This document shows positions 40,868 through 48,778 of a DNA stretch of 64,000 nt, piece by piece. The stretch comes from Sphaerisporangium album (GTDB lineage Bacteria > Actinomycetota > Actinomycetes > Streptosporangiales > Streptosporangiaceae): assembly GCF_003323745.1 (NCBI RefSeq), contig NZ_QOIL01000012.1, forward strand, positions 214,288 through 278,287. The letters are read 5' to 3'. The translations under genes and the position numbers were made by a program. Under the pieces are notes generated by a model that saw nothing but the letters and a program-made list of their open reading frames with translations, was not told where the DNA came from and made no database searches. The stretch's first letter is position 1. The number at the start of each line of letters is the position of its first letter.

Positions 40868-41141
40868 CGCGGCGACCTTGGCCGAACTGGTCGCCAAGTA
40901 TGGTCGGCGCTGGGAGATCTTGGACGCTGCGGGTGGTGGCTGGATCGCTGTCCGCCGTCACGGTGTGTCGGTTCGGGCGCTTGCTCGGGGGCTGTCCAAT
41001 GTGCGGTGCGGGGACACGCTGAAAGAGCTCGGCGGCTACCTGGCCGCTGAAACCGAGATCGAACAACGGTCTCTGTTGATCGGCAGGAAGCCCGCGCTTC
41101 CGGTCCCTCCACCCCGGGTGCAATCAGAGCCCTCGTCCTGA
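40845..41141 (+). CDS. AICE protein, unknown function
   Basis: 98 residues from ATG 40845 (a GTG at 40854 is also possible). ATLAELVAKYGRRWEILDAAGGGWIAVRRHG is followed by LSNVRCGDTLKELGGYLAAETEIE, and a Pro-rich tail. Last gene of the four-gene operon; a strong terminator begins 3 nt after the stop. No function known. Confidence 0.6.
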   Translation: MKVVSRSDAATLAELVAKYGRRWEILDAAGGGWIAVRRHGVSVRALARGLSNVRCGDTLKELGGYLAAETEIEQRSLLIGRKPALPVPPPRVQSEPSS

Positions 41142-41143
41142 CG

Positions 41144-41178
41144 CAGGAACGCCCAGCTATGCAAGCTGGGCGTTCCTG
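41144..41178. terminator. 15-bp perfect hairpin terminator
   Basis: Arms 41144-41158 (CAGGAACGCCCAGCT) and 41164-41178 with a 5-nt ATGCA loop. It closes the four-gene operon 40009-41141 and separates it from the next GntR gene. Confidence 0.85.
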
Positions 41179-41215
41179 CTATGCTGACGACAAGTCGAGT
41201 AGTGGGGTTATTGTC

Positions 41216-41956
41216 ATGTCCGTATCTGATGACGAGCAGTACGCGCCGCCGAAGTACGCGCAGATCGTAACGGCCATCCGGCGCAAGATCGCGGACGGCA
41301 CCTATCCTCCGGGCTCGCAGTTGCCCTCTGAGACGGCGCTGGTTCGTGAGTTCGCGGTGAGTCGTCCGACCGTGGTCCGGGCGCTCCAGGTGTTGCAGCT
41401 TCGCGGCATCATCGACCGCGAGCACGGCAAGGGCTCGTACGTGAAGGCGATTCCCCCGGTCGGTGAAGAGGAGTCGTCCCGGACGGGCCGCGCGGTGCTC
41501 GATCGGGTGGAGATCGGGGAGGGTGCGGCGGTGCTCGAAGCGGGGGCGCGTCCTGCGCCGGCGAACGTGGCGGGGATGTTCGGCGTGCCGGAGGGCGCCC
41601 CGGTGGTGATGCGCCGAGTGCTGCTGAGTGAGGCCGACGAACCGTGTGAGCTGGTCACCGCCTGGGCTCCGATTGAGCTGGCGGAAGGGACCGACCTGGG
41701 GCGTGCGCAACCGTTGACGGTGAGCATCCGCCAGCACCTGCAAGGGGTCAAGGGACTGCGGTTTGATCACGTGGTGGAGCGGTTGTCCGCCCGTCATCCG
41801 CTGCCGCACGAGATCGACGTGTTCGGCCTGAGCAAGACCGCTGCGGTGCTCGGCGTCGTCGCGCGGGTGTTCGACGGATCGGGCCGTGTGGTGCTGGTCA
41901 TCGATGTGGCGCTTCCGGGCACGATGCATGAGCTGGAAGACGCTTACTCGCTGTGA
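41216..41956 (+). CDS. GntR family regulator, KorSA-like
   Basis: 246 residues from ATG 41216. Winged helix (KYAQIVTAIRRKIADGTYPP, LPSETALVREFAVSRPTVVRALQVLQLRGI) followed by a UTRA domain (VVMRRVLLSEADEPCELVTAWAP to VFDGSGRVVLVIDVALPG). In pSAM2 the GntR repressor KorSA controls pra; here the gene also lies directly before a Pra-like gene with palindromic sites between them. An AGTCGAGT half-site at 41193-41200 upstream of its own start suggests autoregulation. Confidence 0.88.
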   Translation: MSVSDDEQYAPPKYAQIVTAIRRKIADGTYPPGSQLPSETALVREFAVSRPTVVRALQVLQLRGIIDREHGKGSYVKAIPPVGEEESSRTGRAVLDRVEIGEGAAVLEAGARPAPANVAGMFGVPEGAPVVMRRVLLSEADEPCELVTAWAPIELAEGTDLGRAQPLTVSIRQHLQGVKGLRFDHVVERLSARHPLPHEIDVFGLSKTAAVLGVVARVFDGSGRVVLVIDVALPGTMHELEDAYSL

Positions 41957-41984
41957 TGTGATGTAGCTCACACTTATCCTCGGC

Positions 41985-42041
41985 AACTCGTATTGTCGAG
42001 TGGTCGTTGTGAGAGGTAGAGTCAACTCGACAGTACGAGTT
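41985..42041. promoter_or_regulatory. Pair of inverted palindromic operators before the Pra-like gene
   Basis: AACTCGTATTGTCGAGT (41985-42001) and AACTCGACAGTACGAGTT (42024-42041) are each palindromic (ACTCG...CGAGT) and are inverted copies of one another, differing at one core base. They are 22 bp apart. They lie 26 bp before the Pra-like gene and match a half-site before the KorSA-like gene, so they are likely its binding sites. Confidence 0.65.
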
Positions 42042-42066
42042 AGCGACAGAACGACAGGAGAACAGG

Positions 42067-42483
42067 ATGGCGATTCCGCGAGCGTTCAAGGTCGAGTTCG
42101 GGGAGATGTTCCCGCTCGGCTGCTACATGGTCGGCGAGGTCGACCAGGTCAAAGACTTCGAAGCCTCCACCCCCGCCAAACCCGTGTGGGCGCGTGACAA
42201 GGACACCGGTGACTTCGTCTGGCAGGTCACGGTGCTCGACTGCGACCCCGAGGCGCGAGACAAGACGCTCAAGGTCAAGGTCTCCTCGCCGGTTCAGCCG
42301 GTCCCGCCGGCCCCGATGCCGGGGCTGCCGTTCATCCCGGTGGAGTTCGACGGCTTGACCGTCACCCCCTGGCAGAACGGGCAGCGGATCGCCTACTCGG
42401 TCCGGGCGCGCGAGATGCGGGCTCCCCGGACGACGGCCGCGCCGGTCCGCACCCCTGCCGCGAGCAAGCAGGACGCGGCCTGA
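42067..42483 (+). CDS. pra: Pra-like activator of AICE replication, integration and excision
   Basis: 138 residues from ATG 42067 with AGGAG 9 nt upstream. MAIPRAFKVEFGEMFPLGCYMVGEVDQVKDFEAS, DKDTGDFVWQVTVLDCDPEAR, KVSSPVQPVPPAPMPGLPFI and EFDGLTVTPW are the conserved blocks I associate with Pra, which in pSAM2 activates rep, xis and int. Its position (after a KorSA-like regulator, first of the downstream gene run) agrees. Overlaps the next stop/start region at 42483. Confidence 0.75.
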   Translation: MAIPRAFKVEFGEMFPLGCYMVGEVDQVKDFEASTPAKPVWARDKDTGDFVWQVTVLDCDPEARDKTLKVKVSSPVQPVPPAPMPGLPFIPVEFDGLTVTPWQNGQRIAYSVRAREMRAPRTTAAPVRTPAASKQDAA

Positions 42484-42773
42484 TGGGCAGGCCGGTCAAC
42501 GGGTCCTGGCAGACCACGACCCTGCACGTGGACGGGCGCGGCCGATCGGCCTGCTTCGCCTACCCGCACCGCACGCCGGTCTTCGAGATCGCGGCCGGGA
42601 ACGCGGTCATGAAGGTCACCTTGCACGCCAACCACGTGGACGACGCCTCGGTGACCTTCGCCCGTGAGCTGGCCGACCAGGCGCGCACCTTCGCCGAAGA
42701 GGTCGAACGGCTGCACAAGGGCCAGACCCGGCGCGCATCCCGGCGGCAGACCAGTCAGGAGGACGCCGCATGA
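42483..42773 (+). CDS. AICE small protein, paralogue of the next gene
   Basis: 96 residues starting at 42483 over the preceding stop codon. PHRTPVFEIAAGNAVMKVTLHANHVDDASVTFARELADQARTFAEEVERLHK shares length, strand pattern and the final (V.FAR.L...A..F......L) helix with the protein at 42770-43090. No known domain. Probably expressed with Pra and the translocase. Confidence 0.65.
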   Translation: MGRPVNGSWQTTTLHVDGRGRSACFAYPHRTPVFEIAAGNAVMKVTLHANHVDDASVTFARELADQARTFAEEVERLHKGQTRRASRRQTSQEDAA

Positions 42774-43090
42774 GCGGCTACAGCTACACCACGATCAGCA
42801 TGCGTCCGGGACAGTCCCCCCGGGTGGGGGTGAGCATCCACCCCGACGAACACGTGAGCGTCCACTACTACCCGGCCGAAGACGACCCGCACGCCTTCAT
42901 CGGCATCGACTACGGCGACGCACAGGTCAACATCGGCACGACCAAGGACACCACGGTCACCGACACGCACGTGAAGTTCGCCCGCAACCTGTTCGAGGCT
43001 GCGGCGCGGTTCCTGGCCGACTGCGAGCGCCTGCGCGACCAGCACACCCGGCAGACCACCGAGCAGACGACGCCCGAAAAAGCGGCCTGA
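42770..43090 (+). CDS. AICE small protein, paralogue of the preceding gene
   Basis: 106 residues, ATGA overlap with the preceding gene. SPRVGVSIHPDEHVSVHYYP, IGIDYGDAQVNIGTTKDTTV, then HVKFARNLFEAAARFLADCERLRD aligns with the last helix of the 42483 product. The N-terminal half is beta-rich. Function unknown; the duplicate arrangement suggests a heterodimer. Confidence 0.65.
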   Translation: MSGYSYTTISMRPGQSPRVGVSIHPDEHVSVHYYPAEDDPHAFIGIDYGDAQVNIGTTKDTTVTDTHVKFARNLFEAAARFLADCERLRDQHTRQTTEQTTPEKAA

Positions 43091-43188
43091 GCGGTTGCAG
43101 GCGGGGCCGCTGGAAGCGCCAACTCCCGGCGGCCCCCGGGATTCCTCTCCCCATCGACTCTCACATCACGAGAAGAGGCGTTCAGTTT

Positions 43189-44613
43189 ATGCTGCGTAAA
43201 CTCCCCGGGGACTACACCCGGGACATCGTCTCCACCGCCCCCGACTCCCTGGTGTTCCGCCCCACGGTGGTCAACACCCCCGCCATCTTCACCATCACCG
43301 CGATCGTGTTCCGCGCGGTCGTGGGCCTGGGCCGGATGGTCTGGCGTCACCCGATCGCCTGCCTGACCGTCGTCACTCCGCTGGTGCTGTGGGTGCTGTA
43401 CGGCTGGCGCGTCGCTCTGGTGGCCGTCCTCGCGTCGGTCTCGGCGCTGGCCGGGTGGCGGCTGGCCGAACCGGTGTCCTTCTCGGCCTGGGTCGGGCTT
43501 CGGCTGCGGGCGTGGTGGCGGTGGATGTGGATCTACCGGCGGCACTGGCAACCGGTCATGGTCGTCTCCGGCCTGGGCAAGCACATCGGTGGACGGGAGT
43601 ACCTGCCCCGGCTGCTCAAAGTGACCTGTACGCCGACCGCTGACGTGGTGGCGGTGCGCATGCTGTCGGGGCAGTCTGCGGCGGACTGGCAGGACCGGAC
43701 CGACAATCTCGCCCCCGGGTTCGCCGGCCACGAGTGCCGGATCGTGGCGGCCAAACCTGGCCGTGTGACCTTGCTCTTCCCTCGGCGTGATCCGCTGGCC
43801 TCGCCGATTCCCGCGCTGCCCATCTCGGGGGAGGTGCAGGTGTCGGCGGTCCCGGTGGGCCTGCGTGAGGACGGCTCGCCGTACCGGCTCAAGCTGCACG
43901 GTACTCACGTCCTGGTGGCCGGTGCCACGGGCGCGGGTAAGGGGTCGTGGCTGTGGTCGGCAATCCGCGGCTTACTCCCCGCACAGCGCGCCGGGCTGGT
44001 GGAGATCTGGGCGCTTGATCCCAAGCTGATGGAGCTGTCCTACGGGCGGGGACTGTTCGGGGACCGGTACGCCGCCGACCCGGCCGACTGTGCCGACCTG
44101 CTCGAAGCGGCGGTCAAGGTCATGCAAGAGCGCGCGGGCCGGTTCGCCGGGGTCCAGCGCAACCACGTTCCCACCGTCGATGACCCGTTCATTCTGATCA
44201 TCGTGGATGAGGTGGCGTTCCTGACCGCCTACCAGACCGACCGCAAATGCCGCGAACGCATCCTCGCCGCGCTGGCGACCCTCACCACACAGGGCCGCGC
44301 GGTCGGCGTCGGTGTCCTGGCCGCGTTACAGGACCCGCGTAAGGAGATCTTGTCCATTCGCAACCTGTTCCCCGACAAGATCGCCCTACGGCTGGATGAA
44401 CCGAGTCAGGTTGATCTCGTCCTCGGCGACGGCGTCCGCGACCGTGGAGCGCTGGCCGACCAGATCTCATCCAACCCCGCAACAGGTGCCGGCGTCGGGT
44501 ACGTGCGCCTGGAAGCCTCCCCCGAACCGGTCCGCGTCCGCGCCGCCTACGTCTCCGACACCGACATCCGCGCCATGGTCGCCGAGTACGCCGGGGCCGG
44601 TGAGGCGGCATGA
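43189..44613 (+). CDS. tra: FtsK/SpoIIIE-type DNA translocase (TraB/TraSA-like)
   Basis: 474 residues from ATG 43189 with AGAGG upstream. Two or three hydrophobic segments at about 30-95 (TPAIFTITAIVFRAVVGLGR, PIACLTVVTPLVLWVLYGW). ATPase: Walker A GATGAGKGSWLW (about 245-256), Walker B FILIIVDEVAFLTAY (about 335-349), and a sensor-like region TTQGRAVGVGVLAALQDPRK. AICE translocases of this type move double-stranded DNA between mycelia with no relaxase. It is followed with an ATGA overlap by a zinc-ribbon gene. Confidence 0.92.
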   Translation: MLRKLPGDYTRDIVSTAPDSLVFRPTVVNTPAIFTITAIVFRAVVGLGRMVWRHPIACLTVVTPLVLWVLYGWRVALVAVLASVSALAGWRLAEPVSFSAWVGLRLRAWWRWMWIYRRHWQPVMVVSGLGKHIGGREYLPRLLKVTCTPTADVVAVRMLSGQSAADWQDRTDNLAPGFAGHECRIVAAKPGRVTLLFPRRDPLASPIPALPISGEVQVSAVPVGLREDGSPYRLKLHGTHVLVAGATGAGKGSWLWSAIRGLLPAQRAGLVEIWALDPKLMELSYGRGLFGDRYAADPADCADLLEAAVKVMQERAGRFAGVQRNHVPTVDDPFILIIVDEVAFLTAYQTDRKCRERILAALATLTTQGRAVGVGVLAALQDPRKEILSIRNLFPDKIALRLDEPSQVDLVLGDGVRDRGALADQISSNPATGAGVGYVRLEASPEPVRVRAAYVSDTDIRAMVAEYAGAGEAA

Positions 44614-44768
44614 CCGCGCTGGCCGAATGCCTGATGGGCCTTCGCTGCTCGGTGTGCGGCTGCCTCGATGTGCTGTGGCTGGACCCGATGCGGGGCCTGG
44701 TCGAGTGCCGCGAGTGCGGACAGACGGCGCTCACCCTGCCTTGTGCGGACGGCGGTGAGGCCCGGTGA
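44610..44768 (+). CDS. 52-residue zinc-ribbon protein
   Basis: MTALAECLMGLRCSVCGCLD to CRECGQTALTLPCADGGEAR; two CxxC pairs separated by about 20 residues form a zinc ribbon. The start overlaps the translocase stop (ATGA, 44610-44613) and the stop overlaps the Rep start (GTGA, 44765-44768), so it is translationally coupled to both. Too short for ordinary gene finders. Perhaps a DNA-binding partner of Rep or translocase; unproven. Confidence 0.75.
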   Translation: MTALAECLMGLRCSVCGCLDVLWLDPMRGLVECRECGQTALTLPCADGGEAR

Positions 44769-46450
44769 CCCATCCGGACGACCGTTCCCTGCCCCGGGCC
44801 GTGCGCGCGGCAATGCCGCTGGCCATGGACGTGATCGAAGAGGCATGCAAGGTCAACGGCGTCTGCCTGCGCCCGGTGGTGCTCAAGCGCACCGACACCA
44901 CCACGGGCAAGGTCGAGTACGTCAACGTCCCGTGCGGCGCCACGCTGGCGGCCAAGTGCGAACCGTGCGCCAACCGGGCCGTACAGCTCCGCAAGGCCCA
45001 ATGCCGCGAGGGCTGGCATCTGGAGGCCGAACCGGTCGCCGAAGCCGCCGAACCGACCGACCGTCAGCGCTGGCTCATCGAAGAACGCGCCGACGTCGAA
45101 GCACTGCGGGACCTGGCCGAACAGGACGGCGGCGACCTGGCCGTCTGGGATGAGGTGGCCACCACCCTGGAAGACGAGTTGGCGCAGTCCGGGGTCCGGG
45201 GTCACGTCCTTCCGGGGGAGGGCAGGCCTCGCCGGTCGCGCTCTACCCGTCGCCGTCAGGACGCCCCGGACCTGCCCAAGCGGCAGCGTGAGAACCGCAC
45301 CGTTGGACGCGCTTTCACCGCCCCGGACGGGCGCGTCTACCGGCCGTCGCTGTTCGTCACGCTGACCTGCGACAGCTACGGCAAAGTCCGCGCTAACGGC
45401 ACCCCGGTCGATCCCTCGACGTACGACTACGTGCGGGCCGCGCGGGACGCGATCCACTTCCCCAAGCTGGTGGACAGGTTCGTGCAGAACCTTCGCCGCG
45501 TGGCCGGGTATGACGTGCAGTACTTCGCCACCGTCGAACCACAGAAGCGCCTCGCGCCGCACCTGCACATGGCCGTGCGGGGCGCCATGCCGCGCGCTGA
45601 GGTCAAGGCCGTGGCGGCTGCGACCTATCACCAGGTGTGGTGGCCTGCTGCGGATGAGGTGCGCTACGAGGGTGCGCACCTGCCGGTCTGGGTCGGCGAC
45701 GAACACGCCACCGACCGCAGCGACGGGCAGGCCGGCGACTACCTCGACCCGGAAACCGGCGAGGTGCTGCCCACGTGGGAACGGGCACTCGACCAGCTAG
45801 ACGCGGATGAGGACGCCGAACCTCTGCACGTGGTGCGGCTGGGCCCTCAGATCGACGTCAAGGGCGTCATGGCGGGCTCTCCAGGGGCGGACTGGGGGCT
45901 TTACTACCTGACCAAGTACCTGACCAAGTCACTGACCGACTGCCACGAGCCGACCAGCGATGCCCAGCGGGCGCACGTGGAACGGCTCATGAACGTACTG
46001 CGCTACGAGCCGTGCGCGCCGACCTGCCCGAACTGGCTGCGCTACGGCATCCAACCCAAAGGCGCCAAAGCCGGGATGCGTCCGGGCGGCTGCCGGGGCA
46101 AGGCGCACAAGCCCGAACACCTCGGCTACGCCGGGCGGCGGGTCCTGGTCTCGCGCAAGTGGTCCGGCAAGACCCTGTCCGAGCACAAGCAGGACCGGCG
46201 GGCCTGGGTCCTGGAACAGCTCGGCCTGTCGACAACCGACGACCAGACGGCCCCCATCGACCCACACCGCTACATCTGGCGCCCGGTGACCTCGACCGAC
46301 CGCGGCGTACCTCCCCGCGCCAAACGACTCCTAGACGAACTCGCCAAACGCCACCAATGGCGCGCCGCACTCAAACAGGCTCAAGCACGCGCGGACGGAC
46401 ACCCCATCGGAGAACTTTCGGCAACTCAGACAGCGAGGAGGGCGGCGTGA
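44765..46450 (+). CDS. rep: Rolling-circle replication initiator (RepSA-like)
   Basis: 561 residues from GTG 44765. A zinc cluster near the start (VPCGATLAAKCEPCANRA), then the Rep domain: FVTLTCDSYGKVRANGTPVD (motif 1-like), YFATVEPQKRLAPHLHMAVRGAMPR with the HxH (HUH) metal site (about 265), and LYYLTKYLTKSLTDCHE with the catalytic tyrosine candidates (about 380). In AICEs Rep copies the excised circle. The ribosome site is in the previous gene. Overlaps the excisionase start. Confidence 0.92.
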   Translation: MTHPDDRSLPRAVRAAMPLAMDVIEEACKVNGVCLRPVVLKRTDTTTGKVEYVNVPCGATLAAKCEPCANRAVQLRKAQCREGWHLEAEPVAEAAEPTDRQRWLIEERADVEALRDLAEQDGGDLAVWDEVATTLEDELAQSGVRGHVLPGEGRPRRSRSTRRRQDAPDLPKRQRENRTVGRAFTAPDGRVYRPSLFVTLTCDSYGKVRANGTPVDPSTYDYVRAARDAIHFPKLVDRFVQNLRRVAGYDVQYFATVEPQKRLAPHLHMAVRGAMPRAEVKAVAAATYHQVWWPAADEVRYEGAHLPVWVGDEHATDRSDGQAGDYLDPETGEVLPTWERALDQLDADEDAEPLHVVRLGPQIDVKGVMAGSPGADWGLYYLTKYLTKSLTDCHEPTSDAQRAHVERLMNVLRYEPCAPTCPNWLRYGIQPKGAKAGMRPGGCRGKAHKPEHLGYAGRRVLVSRKWSGKTLSEHKQDRRAWVLEQLGLSTTDDQTAPIDPHRYIWRPVTSTDRGVPPRAKRLLDELAKRHQWRAALKQAQARADGHPIGELSATQTARRAA

Positions 46451-46698
46451 CGAGAAAGGCCAAGCAAGAGCCGGTGTCGCTCCTTCCAGAGTCGGCGCAA
46501 GGCCGGTTGCTCACCGTGGAGGAGGCGGCCGAACGGCTGAACACCACCGTTCGCTTCCCTCGTCGCCTGATCGAGGAGAGGCGGATCACCTTCGTGCGTG
46601 TCGGCCGGAACGTACGTATCCCCCAGGCGGCGCTAGAGGCATTCATCGCTGCCGGGGTGGTCGAGCCCATCACCGCCCGGCGCGGGAGGGCCGCGTGA
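46447..46698 (+). CDS. xis: Excisionase (helix-turn-helix, Xis-like)
   Basis: 83 residues from GTG 46447 (overlap with the Rep stop). The core LLTVEEAAERLNTTVRFPRRLIEERRITFVRVGRNVRIPQAALEAFI is the winged-helix excisionase/MerR-like DNA-binding motif typical of AICE Xis. It is required with Int for excision. The stop overlaps the GTG/ATG start of int. Confidence 0.9.
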   Translation: MTRKAKQEPVSLLPESAQGRLLTVEEAAERLNTTVRFPRRLIEERRITFVRVGRNVRIPQAALEAFIAAGVVEPITARRGRAA

Positions 46699-47852
46699 TG
46701 GCTGAGAAGAAACGGCGGTTCGGGCGTGTTCGGCAACTGCCCTCGGGACGGTTCCAGGCTCGCTATGCGGGGCCGGACGGCATTGATCGCCCGGCGCCGA
46801 ACACCTTCGCCACCAAGCGGGAGGCCGATATTTGGCTGACCAAACAAGAGGCGGAGATCCTCAACGGCGACTGGCTCGACCCCGACGCCGGGAAGATCAA
46901 GTTCGGGAAGTACGCGGGGGACTGGATCGAGGAACGGCCGAACCTGCGTCCCCGGACGGTCGAGTTGTACGGCTACCTGCTGCGGGTCCACCTTCAGCCG
47001 ACGTTCGGGGACAAGGCGCTCAGCGAGATCAAGGACCCGCATGTCCGGCGGTGGCGTAAGAGCCTCCTCGACGCGGGTGTTAGCGCGGTCACCGTGGCCA
47101 AGGCGTACCGGCTCCTCAAGGCCGTTCTCACGACGGCCGTGGATGACCAGCTCATCCGGCGTAACCCCTGCCGGATCAAGGGCGCGGGGCAGGAGAAGTC
47201 ACCGGAACGGCCGGTTCTCACCGTCGCACAGGTCTACCAGCTCGCGGACGCGATCGAGCCGCGTTACCGGGCGCTGGTGCTCCTCGCGACCTTCGGCAGT
47301 CTGCGATGGGGTGAGCTGACTGGCCTTCGCCGGCGAGACCTCGACCTGGAGGCCGGAACCGTGCGGGTGGAGCGGCAACTCATCCGCATCACGGGCAAGG
47401 GCCTGGTCTTCACCGAGCCCAAGTCGGCGGCGGGAAAGCGAACGGTCGTGATCCCGCCCCTGATCATCGCGGACGTGGAAGCGCACCTGAAGGACTTCGC
47501 CCAAGAGGGAGATGAGGGGCTGATCTTCGCAGGGCCAGATGACGGGCCGCTGTGGAACAGCAACTTCAATCGGCGGTTCTGGGGCAAGGCACTTGCCAAG
47601 GCAGGATTACCGAAGATCCACTTTCACGACCTTCGGCATACGGGCAACACGCTCGCCGCGAATGCCGGGGCGTCCATTCGAGAGCTGATGGACCGGATGG
47701 GGCACTCCAGCACTCGCGCCGCGATGGTCTACCAACACGGCTCGCACGAACGTCAGCGTGAGGTGGCGGAAAAGCTCGACGGCCTCGCCAAAGACCAGCT
47801 CACGCGAGCATCGGGCACGCAGCGGGCACGGAAGTCGAAACAGGGCGGTTGA
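46698..47852 (+). CDS. int: Tyrosine site-specific integrase
   Basis: 384 residues; ATG 46698 has GGGAGGG 7 nt upstream. N-terminal AP2-like arm-binding part (about 8-60), core-binding domain (KFGKYAGDWIEERPNLRPRTVELYG), catalytic domain with Arg in SLRWGELTGLRRRDLD (about 204), HDLRHTGNTLA (His-x-x-Arg, about 315), MGHSS (about 335) and the Tyr in AMVYQHGSHERQ (about 348). All catalytic residues are present. It acts on the tRNA-Ala 3' end; the gene ends 49 bp before attR. Relics of relatives are at 25150 and 36994. Confidence 0.96.
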   Translation: MAEKKRRFGRVRQLPSGRFQARYAGPDGIDRPAPNTFATKREADIWLTKQEAEILNGDWLDPDAGKIKFGKYAGDWIEERPNLRPRTVELYGYLLRVHLQPTFGDKALSEIKDPHVRRWRKSLLDAGVSAVTVAKAYRLLKAVLTTAVDDQLIRRNPCRIKGAGQEKSPERPVLTVAQVYQLADAIEPRYRALVLLATFGSLRWGELTGLRRRDLDLEAGTVRVERQLIRITGKGLVFTEPKSAAGKRTVVIPPLIIADVEAHLKDFAQEGDEGLIFAGPDDGPLWNSNFNRRFWGKALAKAGLPKIHFHDLRHTGNTLAANAGASIRELMDRMGHSSTRAAMVYQHGSHERQREVAEKLDGLAKDQLTRASGTQRARKSKQGG

Positions 47853-47860
47853 AACGAGAA

Positions 47861-47896
47861 ACCCAGGTCGGGAAATGTGCCCTGACCTGGGTTTTC
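47861..47896. terminator. Bidirectional terminator between int and tRNA-Ala
   Basis: ACCCAGGTC (47861-47869) pairs with GACCTGGGT (47884-47892), followed by TTTTC; the other strand also has T-rich sequence after the stem. Duplicate of the hairpin at 37061-37096. Confidence 0.87.
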
Positions 47897-47900
47897 TTGT

Positions 47901-47946
47901 CGGTGGAGCCTAGGGGATTCGAACCCCTGACTTCCTGCTTGCAAAG
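47901..47946. repeat. attR of the AICE (46-bp direct repeat)
   Basis: Exact 46-bp copy of 37100-37145 inside the intact tRNA-Ala gene, from its 3' end to the anticodon loop. Because the repeat restores the 3' half, the tRNA stays functional after integration. Confidence 0.93.
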
Positions 47947-47976
47947 CAGGCGCTCTGCCAGCTGAGCTAAGGCCCC
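47904..47976 (-). tRNA. tRNA-Ala (anticodon UGC)
   Basis: 73 nt. The 5' GGGGCCT and 3' AGGCTCC form a 7-bp acceptor stem with one G-U pair. D-arm AGCTCAGCTGGCAGAGC, anticodon arm CCTGC-TTTGCAA-GCAGG (anticodon TGC), T-arm AGGGG-TTCGAAT-CCCCT. The CCA end is not encoded (ACCG follows). The 3' half is the integration site of the AICE. Confidence 0.97.
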
Positions 47977-47991
47977 TTGTCTGCGGACAGC

Positions 47992-48717
47992 TTACCGGGA
48001 GGAGGTGGCGACTGGGGCCTGGGTTTGGTGGCTGTCGAGGATCAAGGTGGGGAAGTCGGCGAGGGAGTCGATGATCCGGGTGGCGCCGCCTCGGATCAGG
48101 CGTTCGCGGCTGTGGACGCCGGTGAGGACGCCCGCGACGATGGAGGCGCCAGCGCGGCTGCCGCAGAGCATGTCGCTCTCGGAGTCTCCCGCGACCGCGA
48201 CCTCGCGGACGTCGTCGATGCGCAGGCGGAGCATGGCGGTCAGGACCATGTCGGGCCAGGGGCGGCCGCGGCCGGCGTCCTCCGGGCACAGGGCTAGGTC
48301 GATCTTGTCCATCCAGCCGAGGGCGCCGAGCACGCGGCCGAGCGTGCGGCGGCTGAAGCCGGTGATCAGGCAGATCTTCACGCCGGCGGCGCGGAGCTTC
48401 TCCATGGCCTCGACGGTGCCGGGCGCCGGGTAGAGGCCCGCGCGCTCGATGGAGTCTTCGTACGAACGCTCGAAGGTCAGGTTGGCGGCCTGTGCCTGGG
48501 CCTCGTTGCCGGGGAAGATCCCGCGGAAGACCTCGATCTTGGGACATCCCCGGGACCGATGCACGTGCACCATGGCACGCGCGTACGCCCCGGTCCCGGG
48601 GACTATGCCCTGTGTGGCGATCGCCTCGGCGAACGCCCGGTCCACCATCGCGATGTCGCCGATGGTGGTGCCGGCCAGATCGAGACAGGCAAGCTTGATG
48701 GGTGAGGCGCTCGTCAT
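47992..48717 (-). CDS. Phosphonatase-like HAD hydrolase
   Basis: 241 residues from ATG 48717, with GGAGG 6 nt upstream. HAD motifs: nucleophile in LACLDLAGTTIGD (motif I), LITGFSRRTLGRVL (motif II), and VAVAGDSESDMLCGSRAGA (motif IV). The DxAGT motif and helical cap recall phosphonoacetaldehyde hydrolase (PhnX-like), but other phosphonate genes are absent, so substrate is open. The stop lies 15 bp from the 5' end of tRNA-Ala. Confidence 0.88.
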   Translation of the reverse strand: MTSASPIKLACLDLAGTTIGDIAMVDRAFAEAIATQGIVPGTGAYARAMVHVHRSRGCPKIEVFRGIFPGNEAQAQAANLTFERSYEDSIERAGLYPAPGTVEAMEKLRAAGVKICLITGFSRRTLGRVLGALGWMDKIDLALCPEDAGRGRPWPDMVLTAMLRLRIDDVREVAVAGDSESDMLCGSRAGASIVAGVLTGVHSRERLIRGGATRIIDSLADFPTLILDSHQTQAPVATSSR

Positions 48718-48778
48718 GCCGTCACCTCCGCCCTGACCCAGAATCATTGACGCACCCGCACCGGCGGTTATGAGGTGG

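Larger units (their letters stand above)
37100..47946. mobile_element. Actinomycete integrative and conjugative element (AICE), about 10.85 kb
   Basis: Bounded by exact 46-bp att repeats and inserted at the 3' end of tRNA-Ala(UGC). It contains the AICE set known from pSAM2-type elements: NUDIX hydrolase and GntR regulator (divergent pair), second GntR regulator, Pra-like activator, FtsK/TraB translocase for double-stranded DNA transfer, rolling-circle replication initiator, excisionase and tyrosine integrase, the last six genes overlapping or closely packed. A four-gene operon and several small proteins are of unknown role. All core genes look intact, so the element may be active. Confidence 0.9.
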
